Source: Glycomyces amatae (GTDB taxonomy: Bacteria > Actinomycetota > Actinomycetes > Mycobacteriales > Micromonosporaceae). From it: a DNA stretch of 64,000 bases. The notes under the pieces are model-generated. The model made no database searches, had not been told where the DNA came from, and saw only the letters and a list, made by a program, of their open reading frames with translations. The DNA is taken from positions 62,001 through 126,000 of the forward strand of contig NZ_JAJLQZ010000014.1 of the NCBI RefSeq assembly GCF_020991375.1. Reading direction: 5' to 3'. A program made the position numbers and the translations under genes. Positions 1 to 7,635 of the stretch are shown here, one piece after another. Each line of letters begins with the position of its first letter. Positions within the stretch are counted from its first letter, which is position 1.

Positions 1-231
1 CAGGACGGCTTGGCGGTGTCCAAGTGCTCGCGGCCGCGACCTGTCCGGCGAGCGCGGTCGCTCCCGTCTGCTCGCCGCTGACCAGGAGCGCCACCGGTAG
101 GCGGTCCTGGTTGTCGATGGACAACCGGCTGATGGGACCAGGCAGGTCAGCGGCATTCGTCGTCAGGATGCGCTCCAGCGGCAGTCGGCAGCGGTGGCGA
201 ACGGGTGCGGTGCGGTTCGTGAGGTGGTCAC
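1..231 (-). CDS. Possible partial gene at window edge
   Basis: Downstream of the coiled-coil gene a minus-strand frame reads coherently out through the window edge (for example LPLERILTTNAADLPGPISR followed by LSIDNQDRLPVALLVSGEQT). I see no convincing start: the GTG at 231 lies in another frame, which stops after about 20 codons, so either the start lies elsewhere or a frameshift has broken the gene. The family is not recognised. Confidence 0.25.
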
Positions 232-251
232 CGCAGCGATGGTGTCAAGTA

Positions 252-1286
252 TCAACTGGCAGTGTCCGCCTCGGGCTTGCCGGGGGTCGGTGACAAGCGG
301 GCGAGCAGCTGACCATTGTGGGCTTCTGCGGATTCGGCACGGGCGAGTGCGGCTGCGAGGAGTTCCTTCGTTGAAGCCAGGTCCGTCCTGACGCCGTCCA
401 GTTGTCGTTCGGCCGCGTCGGCGGCCCGTTCGGCGGCGCTGGTGCGGGCCTCGGTGCCTGCCAGGGCACGTTCCAGGTCGATGCGGGCCGTCTCCAGCTC
501 GGCGACCCGGGTCTGGGCGGCGTCGTGAGCGCGCACGGTCCGCTCATGGTTGCGCCGCTCCTCATCGAGTGCGGCGTCGGCGGCGGACTGCGCCTGCTCG
601 GCCGCACGGGCGCGCTCGTTGGCAGCCTGGGCTGTGGCGGCGGCGTCCCTCTCGCGGGCCTCGGCGGCGGTAAGGTCGCGGGCGGCCGTCTCGGCGGCGG
701 CGACGGCCCGAGCGGCGGCGGCGCGCTGGTCGGCCAGGGCCTCCATCGCGGCCGCGACTTCCTGCCGGGCCTCGCGGACCTGTGCGTCCCGGTCGGCGAC
801 GGCCTCGTTCCGCTCCTTCTGGGCGGTCTTGCGGGCCTCGACGGCCTCCTCGACGTCGCCTCGGGCGCGGGCAGCGGCGTCCCAGGCGGCGTTCTCGCTC
901 TCGATCGCGCGGTCGCGCTCGACCACGGCCTGCCGGGCGCGTTCCTCGGCCTGCTCGGCGTACGCGAGCGCGTCGGACTCGACCGTTCCGATCCCGGCCT
1001 GGAGGGCCCCGACCGTGCCGACGATGCCCTCCAGGAGGTTCTTGATCTCGGTCAGGCGTGGCTCGCCGGCCTCCAGTGCGGCGACGACGCCCGCGGCGCG
1101 GTCGCCGAAGTCGGCGATGGCCACGTCCATGCCGGTGGCCTGCTCGCTCTGGCTGTCCTTGGCGGCCTGGAGGCGGCAGGCGTCAGAGCAGTACTTGCGG
1201 GGCTTGGTCTTGGACGGTGGCAGCTCGTTGTCGCAGTCGCGGCGGGCGCAGTACCGGGGCGGGGCCGGGGAAGCGGGCGTGTTCAT
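252..1286 (-). CDS. Coiled-coil KfrA-like protein with N-terminal Cys motif
   Basis: This is a 344-residue protein. Residues 10-40 carry a Cys pattern, CARRDCDNELP then CSDAC, that looks like a small zinc-binding head. About residues 60-330 are almost entirely heptad-rich Ala/Glu/Arg coiled coil. That architecture resembles plasmid KfrA-type DNA-binding proteins, but the N-terminal head is not the usual KfrA helix-turn-helix, so the name is an analogy. It is divergent from the recombinase at 1744, and the gap between them holds two near-identical boxes that could be its operator. A role in plasmid maintenance, partition or autoregulation is inference. The antisense strand has long open frames caused only by codon bias. 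Confidence 0.75.
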   Translation of the reverse strand: MNTPASPAPPRYCARRDCDNELPPSKTKPRKYCSDACRLQAAKDSQSEQATGMDVAIADFGDRAAGVVAALEAGEPRLTEIKNLLEGIVGTVGALQAGIGTVESDALAYAEQAEERARQAVVERDRAIESENAAWDAAARARGDVEEAVEARKTAQKERNEAVADRDAQVREARQEVAAAMEALADQRAAAARAVAAAETAARDLTAAEARERDAAATAQAANERARAAEQAQSAADAALDEERRNHERTVRAHDAAQTRVAELETARIDLERALAGTEARTSAAERAADAAERQLDGVRTDLASTKELLAAALARAESAEAHNGQLLARLSPTPGKPEADTAS

Positions 1287-1311
1287 CGCCTCAGCTTAAC
1301 AGAAAGAAAGA

Positions 1312-1356
1312 GATAAAGGAATCTGTATCTCAGATAAGATAACGGAATCTGAATCT
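1312..1356. promoter_or_regulatory. Two direct repeats, possible operator or iterons
   Basis: The pattern GATAANGGAATCTGNATCT occurs at 1312-1330 and again at 1338-1356, with a 26-bp period. It lies in an AT-rich pocket just upstream of the coiled-coil gene start at 1286. Position and regular spacing suggest a binding site for that protein or a short iteron. No replication initiator gene is visible in the window. Confidence 0.5.
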
Positions 1357-1371
1357 ATGACACAGCGATGG

Positions 1372-1397
1372 CCCGTGATAACGCCCCTTATCATGGG
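1372..1397. repeat. Inverted repeat in divergent intergenic region
   Basis: CCCGTGATAA at 1372-1381 and TTATCATGGG at 1388-1397 form a 10-bp inverted repeat with one mismatch and a six-base spacer. It sits beside the direct repeats in the gap before the recombinase, and its dyad shape suggests a second operator. Confidence 0.4.
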
Positions 1398-1743
1398 TTA
1401 AGATCGAGTAATGAGCGCGCGGCCGCCGCCTCGCGGGCGTCAAAGCTCGCAAAAGCCGCTTATGTGCGCATGGCATGGGCGCTGACCTGCGGTTTCGCTC
1501 GATCGAGGCGGCCGCGGCATCCCGACCGTGGCCATGACCCGGAACGACGCGGCCAAAGGCCGAAAAGGAGGAGGGCAGGATGAGACGGGGAATCACCTTG
1601 CGGCCGCAGTCGCGAGGCCAGCGCTGGGAGACCACACCCGATGCAGGCCAGGAACGTGTCCGTTATGCGGTAGGGCAAGGTACCAGCACCGACATGATTA
1701 CTTGCGGGAATTTCCCGGACCCTCCCACGGCGGAGGCCCGCCG

Positions 1744-2829
1744 GTGAACGCCGTGCCACAGCGATTCGACCCGCACGACGGGTCAGGCACACCCGCGGTC
1801 CCCTCCAGCGTCGACGAGCGCACCCGCGCCCTATGGCGATCCGCCGACGAGGTCCTGGCCGACGTGCGCGAGGCCGTCCGCCCCGAAAACACCAAACGCG
1901 CCTACACCCAAGATTGGGCCAAGTGGCAGCGGTGGGCCACTCTCCACGGCCGCCCTGACCCCGGCGCGGCCGAGCTGGCGCACCCCCTGCGGTTCGTCGA
2001 GTTCGCCGCCTGGCTGTGGGAGAACGGCGCCCCCGCCGCCACTGTCCGTCGCCGCCTCGCCGGCGCCGCCGAGGGCCTGCGCGCCGCCCTCGCCGCCCGC
2101 CACGGGGCCACCGAAGCGCACCGGCTCGTCTACCCCGGCATCACCGCCGACGCGCAGGCCGTCCTTGCCGCCGCTGAGAAAACCTGGTTCGAGAACGGCG
2201 GTCGCACCCGCGGCGCCGAACGCGGCTCCGCGCCCGTCATCACCGTCACCGTGCTGCGCCAGCTCGTGGACACCTGCGGCGACGACGCCGCCGGTCTGCG
2301 CGACCGGGCCCTGCTCACCCTCGCCTACTCGTGCCTGTCCCGCCGCTCCGAGCAGGCCCGCCTGCAGATCGGCGACGTGACCCTGGTTCCCGAAGGCATC
2401 GACGTCGACTTCTGGACCGGGAAGTCCCGTGCCTCCCGCCGAACCGTCGCCGTGCCCTACGGCCGCCACCGCGAAACCTGCCCCGTCCGCTCCTGGACCG
2501 CTTGGCTTGACTTCCTCCGCACCGGCGCCACCCCGACCGGGCCCGGCGATCCCGCCTGGCGGCAGGTCAACCGGTGGGGCCACGTCCTCACCGGGGCCCT
2601 GTCGGCCCAGGCCATCGGCGACATGGTCACCCGCCGCGCCACCGAAGCCGGACTCGCGCTGCACTACACCGCCCACGGCCTCAGAGCCGGGCTCGCCACC
2701 GACTCCAGTGCTGACGACCGCGCCATCGCCCGCCGCGGCGGCTGGGCCGAAGGCTCGCGCCAGCTTGGCAAGTACCGGCGTGAGAAAGACCGATGGAACG
2801 ACAACCCCGCGACCGATGTTGGGTTGTAA
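1744..2829 (+). CDS. Tyrosine recombinase / integrase
   Basis: This is a 361-residue site-specific recombinase using the GTG at 1744, chosen because a GGAGG lies about seven bases upstream; the frame is open further upstream but reads less like protein. Residues near 45-130 form the core-binding helical domain (NTKRAYTQDWAKWQRWA). The catalytic domain shows the first Arg in CLSRRSE (about residue 200), Lys in WTGKSR, HGLR (about residue 311), GGW, and the nucleophilic Tyr in GKYRREKDRW (about residue 344). It should cut and rejoin DNA through a 3'-phosphotyrosine. An integrase beside a coiled-coil plasmid-type protein fits a mobile or island setting. No att site was recognised. A short open tail of about 35 codons at 2865-2969 may be a remnant. 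Confidence 0.85.
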   Translation: MNAVPQRFDPHDGSGTPAVPSSVDERTRALWRSADEVLADVREAVRPENTKRAYTQDWAKWQRWATLHGRPDPGAAELAHPLRFVEFAAWLWENGAPAATVRRRLAGAAEGLRAALAARHGATEAHRLVYPGITADAQAVLAAAEKTWFENGGRTRGAERGSAPVITVTVLRQLVDTCGDDAAGLRDRALLTLAYSCLSRRSEQARLQIGDVTLVPEGIDVDFWTGKSRASRRTVAVPYGRHRETCPVRSWTAWLDFLRTGATPTGPGDPAWRQVNRWGHVLTGALSAQAIGDMVTRRATEAGLALHYTAHGLRAGLATDSSADDRAIARRGGWAEGSRQLGKYRREKDRWNDNPATDVGL

Positions 2830-2978
2830 AGGGCGTTCGGCTGATGCTTGCACCTGGACCACGCGCCTGCGGCCATCGCCGAGTCCTGGCGAGCGCGACT
2901 CGCCACCGGCGAGCTCGTCGGCATCGCCGCCCCTGCCGCCGCATGGGGCCGCGCGGCCTGAACACGAGGCAAGGACGG

Positions 2979-3512
2979 CTATTCGGCGGGCTTGGTCCCG
3001 ACCGGGTAGCCGTTCTCCATGTACAGGGTCTGGCCGGAGACGATCGCCGTCAGCGAGGCCTCGATCCGGCGGGCGACGAGCGGGTGCATCCGCTCGTGAA
3101 CCTCGTCAACTGTGCACCACCACCAGGACTTGAACTCGGTGGGGTCCAGGACGATCGCGTTGGTCTGCGCTTCGGTGAGGCGGCCGCCGTCGAACACGAA
3201 GATGATCCCCTCGGTCCGCGTCGCGGTGCCGCTTGGCGGGACGTAGTCGACTGCGACGAGGCGCCCCGGTTCGATGACCAGGCTCAGCTCCTCCTTGACC
3301 TCGCGGGCGGCAGTGTCGGCCGGGGGCTCGTCCTTCTCGCCGGCCCTACCCGGTGCCTCCGCGACTTCCTGGTACGTCGGCTGGCACAGCAGCACGCGCC
3401 CCAAGTCGTCGGTGAAGATCACCGTTGCGGCGGTGCGCTTGGTGGGGATGGTCCTGGTGTGCGCGGCCGAGCCGATGTTCTTGCTCTGCTCGAACTCCGG
3501 AGCATCATTCAC
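2979..3512 (-). CDS. Nudix hydrolase
   Basis: This 177-residue protein hydrolyses a nucleoside diphosphate linked to another group; the substrate is not predictable. The Nudix box lies at about residues 60-83: E-x7-REVKEEL matches GX5EX7REUXEEXGU, except that the leading Gly is displaced by one residue. The beta-strand before it (AATVIFTDDLGRVLLCQPTY) and the aromatic region after it (FKSWWWCTVDEV) fit the fold. It is convergent with the recombinase and stands alone. No terminator was seen between the two genes. Confidence 0.85.
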   Translation of the reverse strand: MNDAPEFEQSKNIGSAAHTRTIPTKRTAATVIFTDDLGRVLLCQPTYQEVAEAPGRAGEKDEPPADTAAREVKEELSLVIEPGRLVAVDYVPPSGTATRTEGIIFVFDGGRLTEAQTNAIVLDPTEFKSWWWCTVDEVHERMHPLVARRIEASLTAIVSGQTLYMENGYPVGTKPAE

Positions 3513-3800
3513 CCCGCGAACCTAGCGGCAGGCCGCACCGCAACACGCGCAATGCCTCGCGACACGAGCTCCGCTGTCATCGGCGAGAACAGGTCCGTCG
3601 ATGCCTGCTACTGGACGACCTGTGCCTGACTGCGCTCGGCTACTTTGCGCCTGGTGACAGCTACCCGAGCACCGGGCCTAGAAAGCCCCGCTTCGCGTTC
3701 TTTTCCGATTACTGTCGGAGGGCCTTTCTGCGACACCAGGCAACGTGCCGCAGCCGCACCAGACTGGTCATTTTCTGGGCATCTGTGGTTGACTGGAAGC

Positions 3801-4673
3801 ATGACCAGAAAAAGCCCAGAGCCGGGCGCGGTGGCAGAGGCGCTGCGGGCGCTGCTGCGCCGCGGGCTTCCCGCCGCACCCGACGCGGTCACCCCCGCGC
3901 TCCTCGATCTGCGCGGCGTCGCCGCGCGCGCCGCCGACCCCGCCGACGAGGCCAGCCGCCGGGCCGCGCTCGACGGCCTGTTGCGCTCCACCCTCGCCCG
4001 CTTCCCCGACGTCAAGCACTCCAGGTCCGTCCGGGCCCTGTTCGGCATGGCCCCGGCTGAGCCGGGATGGAACCTCACCCGCCGGAGGGACGCGGCCGCA
4101 GCCGCGTGCGGCATGGAGGTCAACCACTTTCGCAAACGCATCGAGCCACGCCTGGTCGAGGTCGTCGCCGCATCGCTCGTCGCCGACGACGAGGCCTTCA
4201 CCCGCACGAGCGCGATCGCGCCCCGGCTCACCGCCGCGACCGCACGGCAGCGCATCCCGGCCGAGCCGTTCGCGTGGGAGGTCGCCGAGCACGAAGCAGC
4301 GCTGACCGCAGTGTGGGCCGCGATCTACGCCCTGCGAGCCGAGCTGCTCACCATCGAGCGGCTCCTCAGCCTCGGCGCAGGCCGCAGCGAGGTCGTCCCC
4401 CACGCGGTCGACGCGGCCTGGGCATGGGGCCGGACGCGGCGAGCCGCCCTCGACTTCACCGACGGCTGGGACACCGGCCTCGATCCCCACGCCCTGGTAG
4501 CCCTGGCCGGATGGGCACCAGCCCTGGCCGCGCCCGAGGCCGACCGGCTCACCCAAGCTGCCGCGGCCGCGAGCGACCGCACCGCGTTCCTGACCGCCGT
4601 CCGCAGTGACATCGCCCTCTCCGACGCCTGGATCGAACCGTTCTTCCACACCACCAACACTGACATCGACTAG
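3801..4673 (+). CDS. Helical protein, first gene of synthetase-like operon
   Basis: This 290-residue protein is not assigned to a family. It is rich in Ala and Arg and predicted mostly helical. Residues about 75-110 (RALFGMAPAEPGW, then RRDAAAAACGMEVNHFRKR) resemble a small helical module seen at the N-terminus of many actinobacterial proteins of unknown function, possibly nucleic-acid or protein binding. The rest shows no catalytic motif. The ATG at 3801 was chosen because the frame upstream looks non-coding. The next gene starts 14 bases after its TAG, so the two are probably cotranscribed. A regulatory role is a guess. Confidence 0.65.
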   Translation: MTRKSPEPGAVAEALRALLRRGLPAAPDAVTPALLDLRGVAARAADPADEASRRAALDGLLRSTLARFPDVKHSRSVRALFGMAPAEPGWNLTRRRDAAAAACGMEVNHFRKRIEPRLVEVVAASLVADDEAFTRTSAIAPRLTAATARQRIPAEPFAWEVAEHEAALTAVWAAIYALRAELLTIERLLSLGAGRSEVVPHAVDAAWAWGRTRRAALDFTDGWDTGLDPHALVALAGWAPALAAPEADRLTQAAAAASDRTAFLTAVRSDIALSDAWIEPFFHTTNTDID

Positions 4674-4687
4674 TAAGGACCAACCGC

Positions 4688-5287
4688 ATGACCAGCCAAC
4701 TCCAGCGAGCCGTCGACCTCGCCGCGGCCCAGAACCCGCGGCGCTACGTCATCACCGGAGGCCCCAGCTCGGGCAAGGACGACCTTATCGAGGCCGTCAT
4801 CGCCGCAGGGCTCCCATGCATGGAGGCCGAACCCGGCCGCGAGATCTACCGCAAGCACCGCGAACGGCTCGGTCGCCACCTGCGCAAAGAGGACCGCCGC
4901 GCCTACGCTGCCGAGGTCCTGGACGCCTTCGTTGCCGAGTACGTCGGCCACACCGCCGGGATCCGCTTCTACAACCGGGGCATCCCCGACGGGTACGGCT
5001 GGGAGGGCTTCTTCGGCCTGCGCCCCTCGCCCGACCTTGAGGACGCGACCGCCCGCTACCGCTACGACACCGTGTTCGTCCTCGATCCGCTCGACCGGTT
5101 CGAGGACGCCGACGACATCGTCTGGGCCAAGGAACGCGAGATCCGCCGCGTCCACGAGCTCGTCGTCCAGGGCTACTACGACGCCGGCTACGAGCCGGTA
5201 TTCGTTGCCCCCGAATCCGCGGCCGCGCGGCTGGACTTTATCTGCGCGAACCTCCGCCTGCCCAAGCCCGACCGGAACGGAGATTGA
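4688..5287 (+). CDS. P-loop NTPase/kinase-like protein
   Basis: This is a 199-residue protein of the small P-loop kinase / AAA_28 type. Strand-loop-helix ITGGPSSGKDDLIEAVI at residues 22-38 is a Walker A loop. The residue after the Lys is Asp rather than the usual Ser/Thr magnesium ligand. Downstream are EPGREIYRKH, DAFVAEYVG, FYNRGIPDGYGW and a FVLDPLDRF strand (a Walker B-like position). It might phosphorylate a small molecule or nucleotide used by the next gene's product, but the substrate is unknown and the altered P-loop could mean altered metal use or lost activity. It is the second gene of the operon, with the synthetase-like gene starting four bases after its stop. Confidence 0.75.
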   Translation: MTSQLQRAVDLAAAQNPRRYVITGGPSSGKDDLIEAVIAAGLPCMEAEPGREIYRKHRERLGRHLRKEDRRAYAAEVLDAFVAEYVGHTAGIRFYNRGIPDGYGWEGFFGLRPSPDLEDATARYRYDTVFVLDPLDRFEDADDIVWAKEREIRRVHELVVQGYYDAGYEPVFVAPESAAARLDFICANLRLPKPDRNGD

Positions 5288-5291
5288 GGAC

Positions 5292-6299
5292 ATGTCCGAT
5301 CCGCTGCTGATATCGCCCAACAGCATCCTCGCGAACGCGCTGCTGCGCTCGGTCGACCTGCTGCGCCCCCGCGTCCACGCTCGCCGGCCCGCCCGCATCG
5401 AGTTCGTGGTCGGCACCCAGATCAACGGCGTCCCGCACCTGGGCACCAACCTGGTCCAGACCGCGGCGTTCCTGCTCGCCAAGATCGCCCGCCGCGAGTT
5501 CGGCATCGAGGCGATGGTCCGCTTCGGCGCGCTCGACAACGCCCCGTACGAGGTCGACCTCGACCCCGACACCCACCACGCCTACCAGCGGACCTACGTT
5601 CACGCCCTGGGCAAGGACCGGATCGGTGAGATCATCGACGGCTACTACCGGGCGTTCTTCGACTCGCTCTCGGACGCCACCGACACCGCTTACGTCGTGG
5701 AGACCTACTCGGGCCAGCAGGCCACCCCGGCGTTCCGGGCCGAATTCCTGCGCAGCCTCGACCACATCGAAGCGATCCGGTGGTGGCTGGCGCCCTCGCA
5801 CGGCGTCATCCACACCCGACTGCCCTGCCCCGACTGCGGTTGGGCCGAGAAGCGCGGCGAGCGGACCCGCCTGACCCACCTCGACGAAGACGGCGCCCGC
5901 TTCACCGCGGTGTGCTTCGACCACGGCGACTACGAGGTCCACATTGACCCCGAAGATGACTCCCCGTACCTCGACCTCGCCACGCTTTACCGCAACCTCG
6001 TCAAAGAGCGACTGGCCGGACGCGACGCGAATGTCCTCCCGGTCATGGTCAAGGGCGGCGACTGGGCCTTCGGGTGCCAGCTCGTCGACGGCGCGCTCGG
6101 CGCGATGGCCACCCCGCCCCTGCAAGTGCCCATGCGGGTCTTCACCCCGCAGGTCCTAGCCCCCACCGGCGCCAAGCTCTCCAAGTCTCTGCTGCGCGAA
6201 CGCGGCACGGCCGCCCTGCCGGCCGACGTCGAGCCTTGGATGCTCGATACCACCGCGTGGCCCGGCGACGTCGACCATTACGTTGACGCCCTGCTGTAG
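5292..6299 (+). CDS. Class I aminoacyl-tRNA synthetase-like protein (LysRS-I type)
   Basis: This 335-residue protein has class I synthetase catalytic signatures. QINGVPHLGTNL (residues 43-54) corresponds to the HIGH motif, and GAKLSKSLLRERG (about 294-306) to KMSKS. Between them are a Cys cluster (CPDCGW) and CFDHGDYE, like the zinc insertion of class I LysRS, and KGGDWAFGCQLVDGAL, which lines the adenylate pocket. Those motifs imply ATP-dependent acyl-adenylate chemistry. At 335 residues it lacks the C-terminal anticodon-binding domain of true LysRS, so it may activate an amino acid for something other than standard tRNA charging. The frame continues past its TAG (6297-6299) into the ASCH gene with protein-like sequence, so the C-terminus may be truncated. 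Confidence 0.75.
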   Translation: MSDPLLISPNSILANALLRSVDLLRPRVHARRPARIEFVVGTQINGVPHLGTNLVQTAAFLLAKIARREFGIEAMVRFGALDNAPYEVDLDPDTHHAYQRTYVHALGKDRIGEIIDGYYRAFFDSLSDATDTAYVVETYSGQQATPAFRAEFLRSLDHIEAIRWWLAPSHGVIHTRLPCPDCGWAEKRGERTRLTHLDEDGARFTAVCFDHGDYEVHIDPEDDSPYLDLATLYRNLVKERLAGRDANVLPVMVKGGDWAFGCQLVDGALGAMATPPLQVPMRVFTPQVLAPTGAKLSKSLLRERGTAALPADVEPWMLDTTAWPGDVDHYVDALL

Positions 6300-6311
6300 C
6301 TGGTCGGCGAG

Positions 6312-6737
6312 TTGCTGACCGACCCCAAGCACTTTTTCAGGTCCTTCACCGTCAAAGAACTCGGACGACTTATGAACGCTCGCCCTGCCAGCGTCGCCAC
6401 CCGGCCACGCGCCCACGAGATGGGTATTTACAAACGCTACTTCGACCTCATCGCCTCCGGTGCCAAGACCACTGAAATCCGCGTCAACGATGCCTCTCGG
6501 CGCAAGATCACTGAGGGCTCGCTGATTCGCTTCCGCTGCCGTGACGATGAGGTCCTTACTCGTGTCACCCGCATTGTCCGCTACGCGACCTTCGAGGACA
6601 TGTTCGACCACGAGGCCGTCGCTTCGGTCAACCCCACCGCTACCCGCGAGGAACAACTCGCCAACATCCGCCAGATCTATCCGCCCGAACGCGAAGCCCT
6701 CGGCGTTCTCGCCATCGGCATTGCACTCGTTTCATAA
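6312..6737 (+). CDS. ASCH domain protein, in frame with upstream gene
   Basis: An ASCH domain (PUA-like fold, RNA or nucleotide binding, sometimes amidohydrolase) is marked by GAKTTEIRVND, the GxKxxExR motif, following MGIYKRYFDLIAS. The best conventional start is the ATG at 6372 (121 residues). A TTG at 6312 also opens the frame. The 24 codons between the upstream TAG and the ATG (including DPKHFFRSFTVKELGRL) read like real protein in the same frame as the synthetase-like gene. The ancestral synthetase may therefore have run on here, or the two may once have been fused. It is the fourth operon gene, followed by a strong hairpin. Its codon use is somewhat less GC-biased than its neighbours. 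Confidence 0.75.
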   Translation: MLTDPKHFFRSFTVKELGRLMNARPASVATRPRAHEMGIYKRYFDLIASGAKTTEIRVNDASRRKITEGSLIRFRCRDDEVLTRVTRIVRYATFEDMFDHEAVASVNPTATREEQLANIRQIYPPEREALGVLAIGIALVS

Positions 6738-6745
6738 CCGCATCC

Positions 6746-6798
6746 GCTCACACGCCGACGGCCCACCCGGTTCGTGTTGGGGACGTCGGCGTGTGAGC
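6746..6798 (+). terminator. Hairpin terminator of the synthetase-like operon
   Basis: A perfect 15-bp stem, GCTCACACGCCGACG (6746-6760) with its complement at 6784-6798, has a 23-base loop that can itself partly pair. It begins nine bases after the ASCH stop. It lacks a T-run, as is common in actinomycetes. Confidence 0.75.
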
Positions 6799-7176
6799 TG
6801 GCGCGGGGCGGACTCGTTCAAGATGAACGGTGCCTGCCCACCCCGTCGACCGGGTGCGGCAGTTCACGCTGGTGGGGCGACGACCAACGGCGAGACGTGC
6901 GCGTCGGCGGCGTACGGCTACCGGCCCAAGCAGCCCAGATCGGTTCGGCCTCATTCGTCGCGGCGGCCACCAGCCGCGCGCCCGGGGGCCGTGCCTCGAC
7001 TGCGGCGACAATCGCCGTCCCGCGGCCGTGAAGGCCTCGCGCGACCTTGAACATCTGGATCCGCAGCGGCCGCTTCCGGAGGTCGGGAACGCTAGCCCAG
7101 CGCCGGGCGAGGTCGCATCCTCAGTCCAGGTAACGGTTCTTATGGCGGCTGATGCCATGTTGCTTGCCAGCAGGCT
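6799..7176. other. Gene-free stretch
   Basis: I see no supported gene here. Open frames on either strand have no start with a ribosome site and their translations are Arg/Pro-rich, as expected of non-coding GC-rich DNA. Confidence 0.4.
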
Positions 7177-7510
7177 TCATTGATGGGCCTCAAGACCGGT
7201 GTTGCCGTCCAGGAGTGCGCTGCGCGGTCCCATCCACGCCTTGCTCAATGCGATAGCCTGAGCTTTCGCTGCCCAGACCCGGTCGCGTGCGGCGCGGTCG
7301 TTGATGTTCCCGGCCTGGTGCAGTTGCTCGCCGACGGTGTAGCAGGCCTCCGGCCATGCCTGGATCGACGCAATGATGGCCGAGGCTGCTGCGGTGCCAG
7401 CGCTGGCATCGGTGCGCGTCTCGCGCCAGTTCGCTTCCCGGAGGGACCGGTCGCGGCCTGTGCGATGCTGTAGCTCCAGCGGGCCTGGTTCTTGTAGTAC
7501 CAGGCCTAGG
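7177..7510 (-). pseudogene. C-terminal remnant of an unrecognised gene
   Basis: The minus frame ending at the TGA at 7177-7179 reads as coherent protein (REANWRETRTDASAGTAAAS, then YTVGEQLHQAGNINDRAARD). Upstream of about 7445 the sensible reading moves to another frame (WYYKNQARWSYSIAQAATG), indicating a frameshift. There is no start codon or 5' end. The family is unknown. Confidence 0.5.
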
Positions 7511-7635
7511 TGCGCAGGACGTCAGCCGGAGGCGTCAACGCCAGGACCGGGACGGGATCTGAGTAGTAAACGTCTTAAAACAACGCTAAGGGCAGCCGCT
7601 CGTCGAGGACGAAGTCACCGGCGTCGGGGAGCGTT

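Noticed and set aside
402..1316. Long plus-strand frames opposite the coiled-coil gene
   Set aside because: They are Gly/Leu- or Arg/Ser-rich shadows created by strong codon bias; the minus strand has the coiled-coil and Cys motif.
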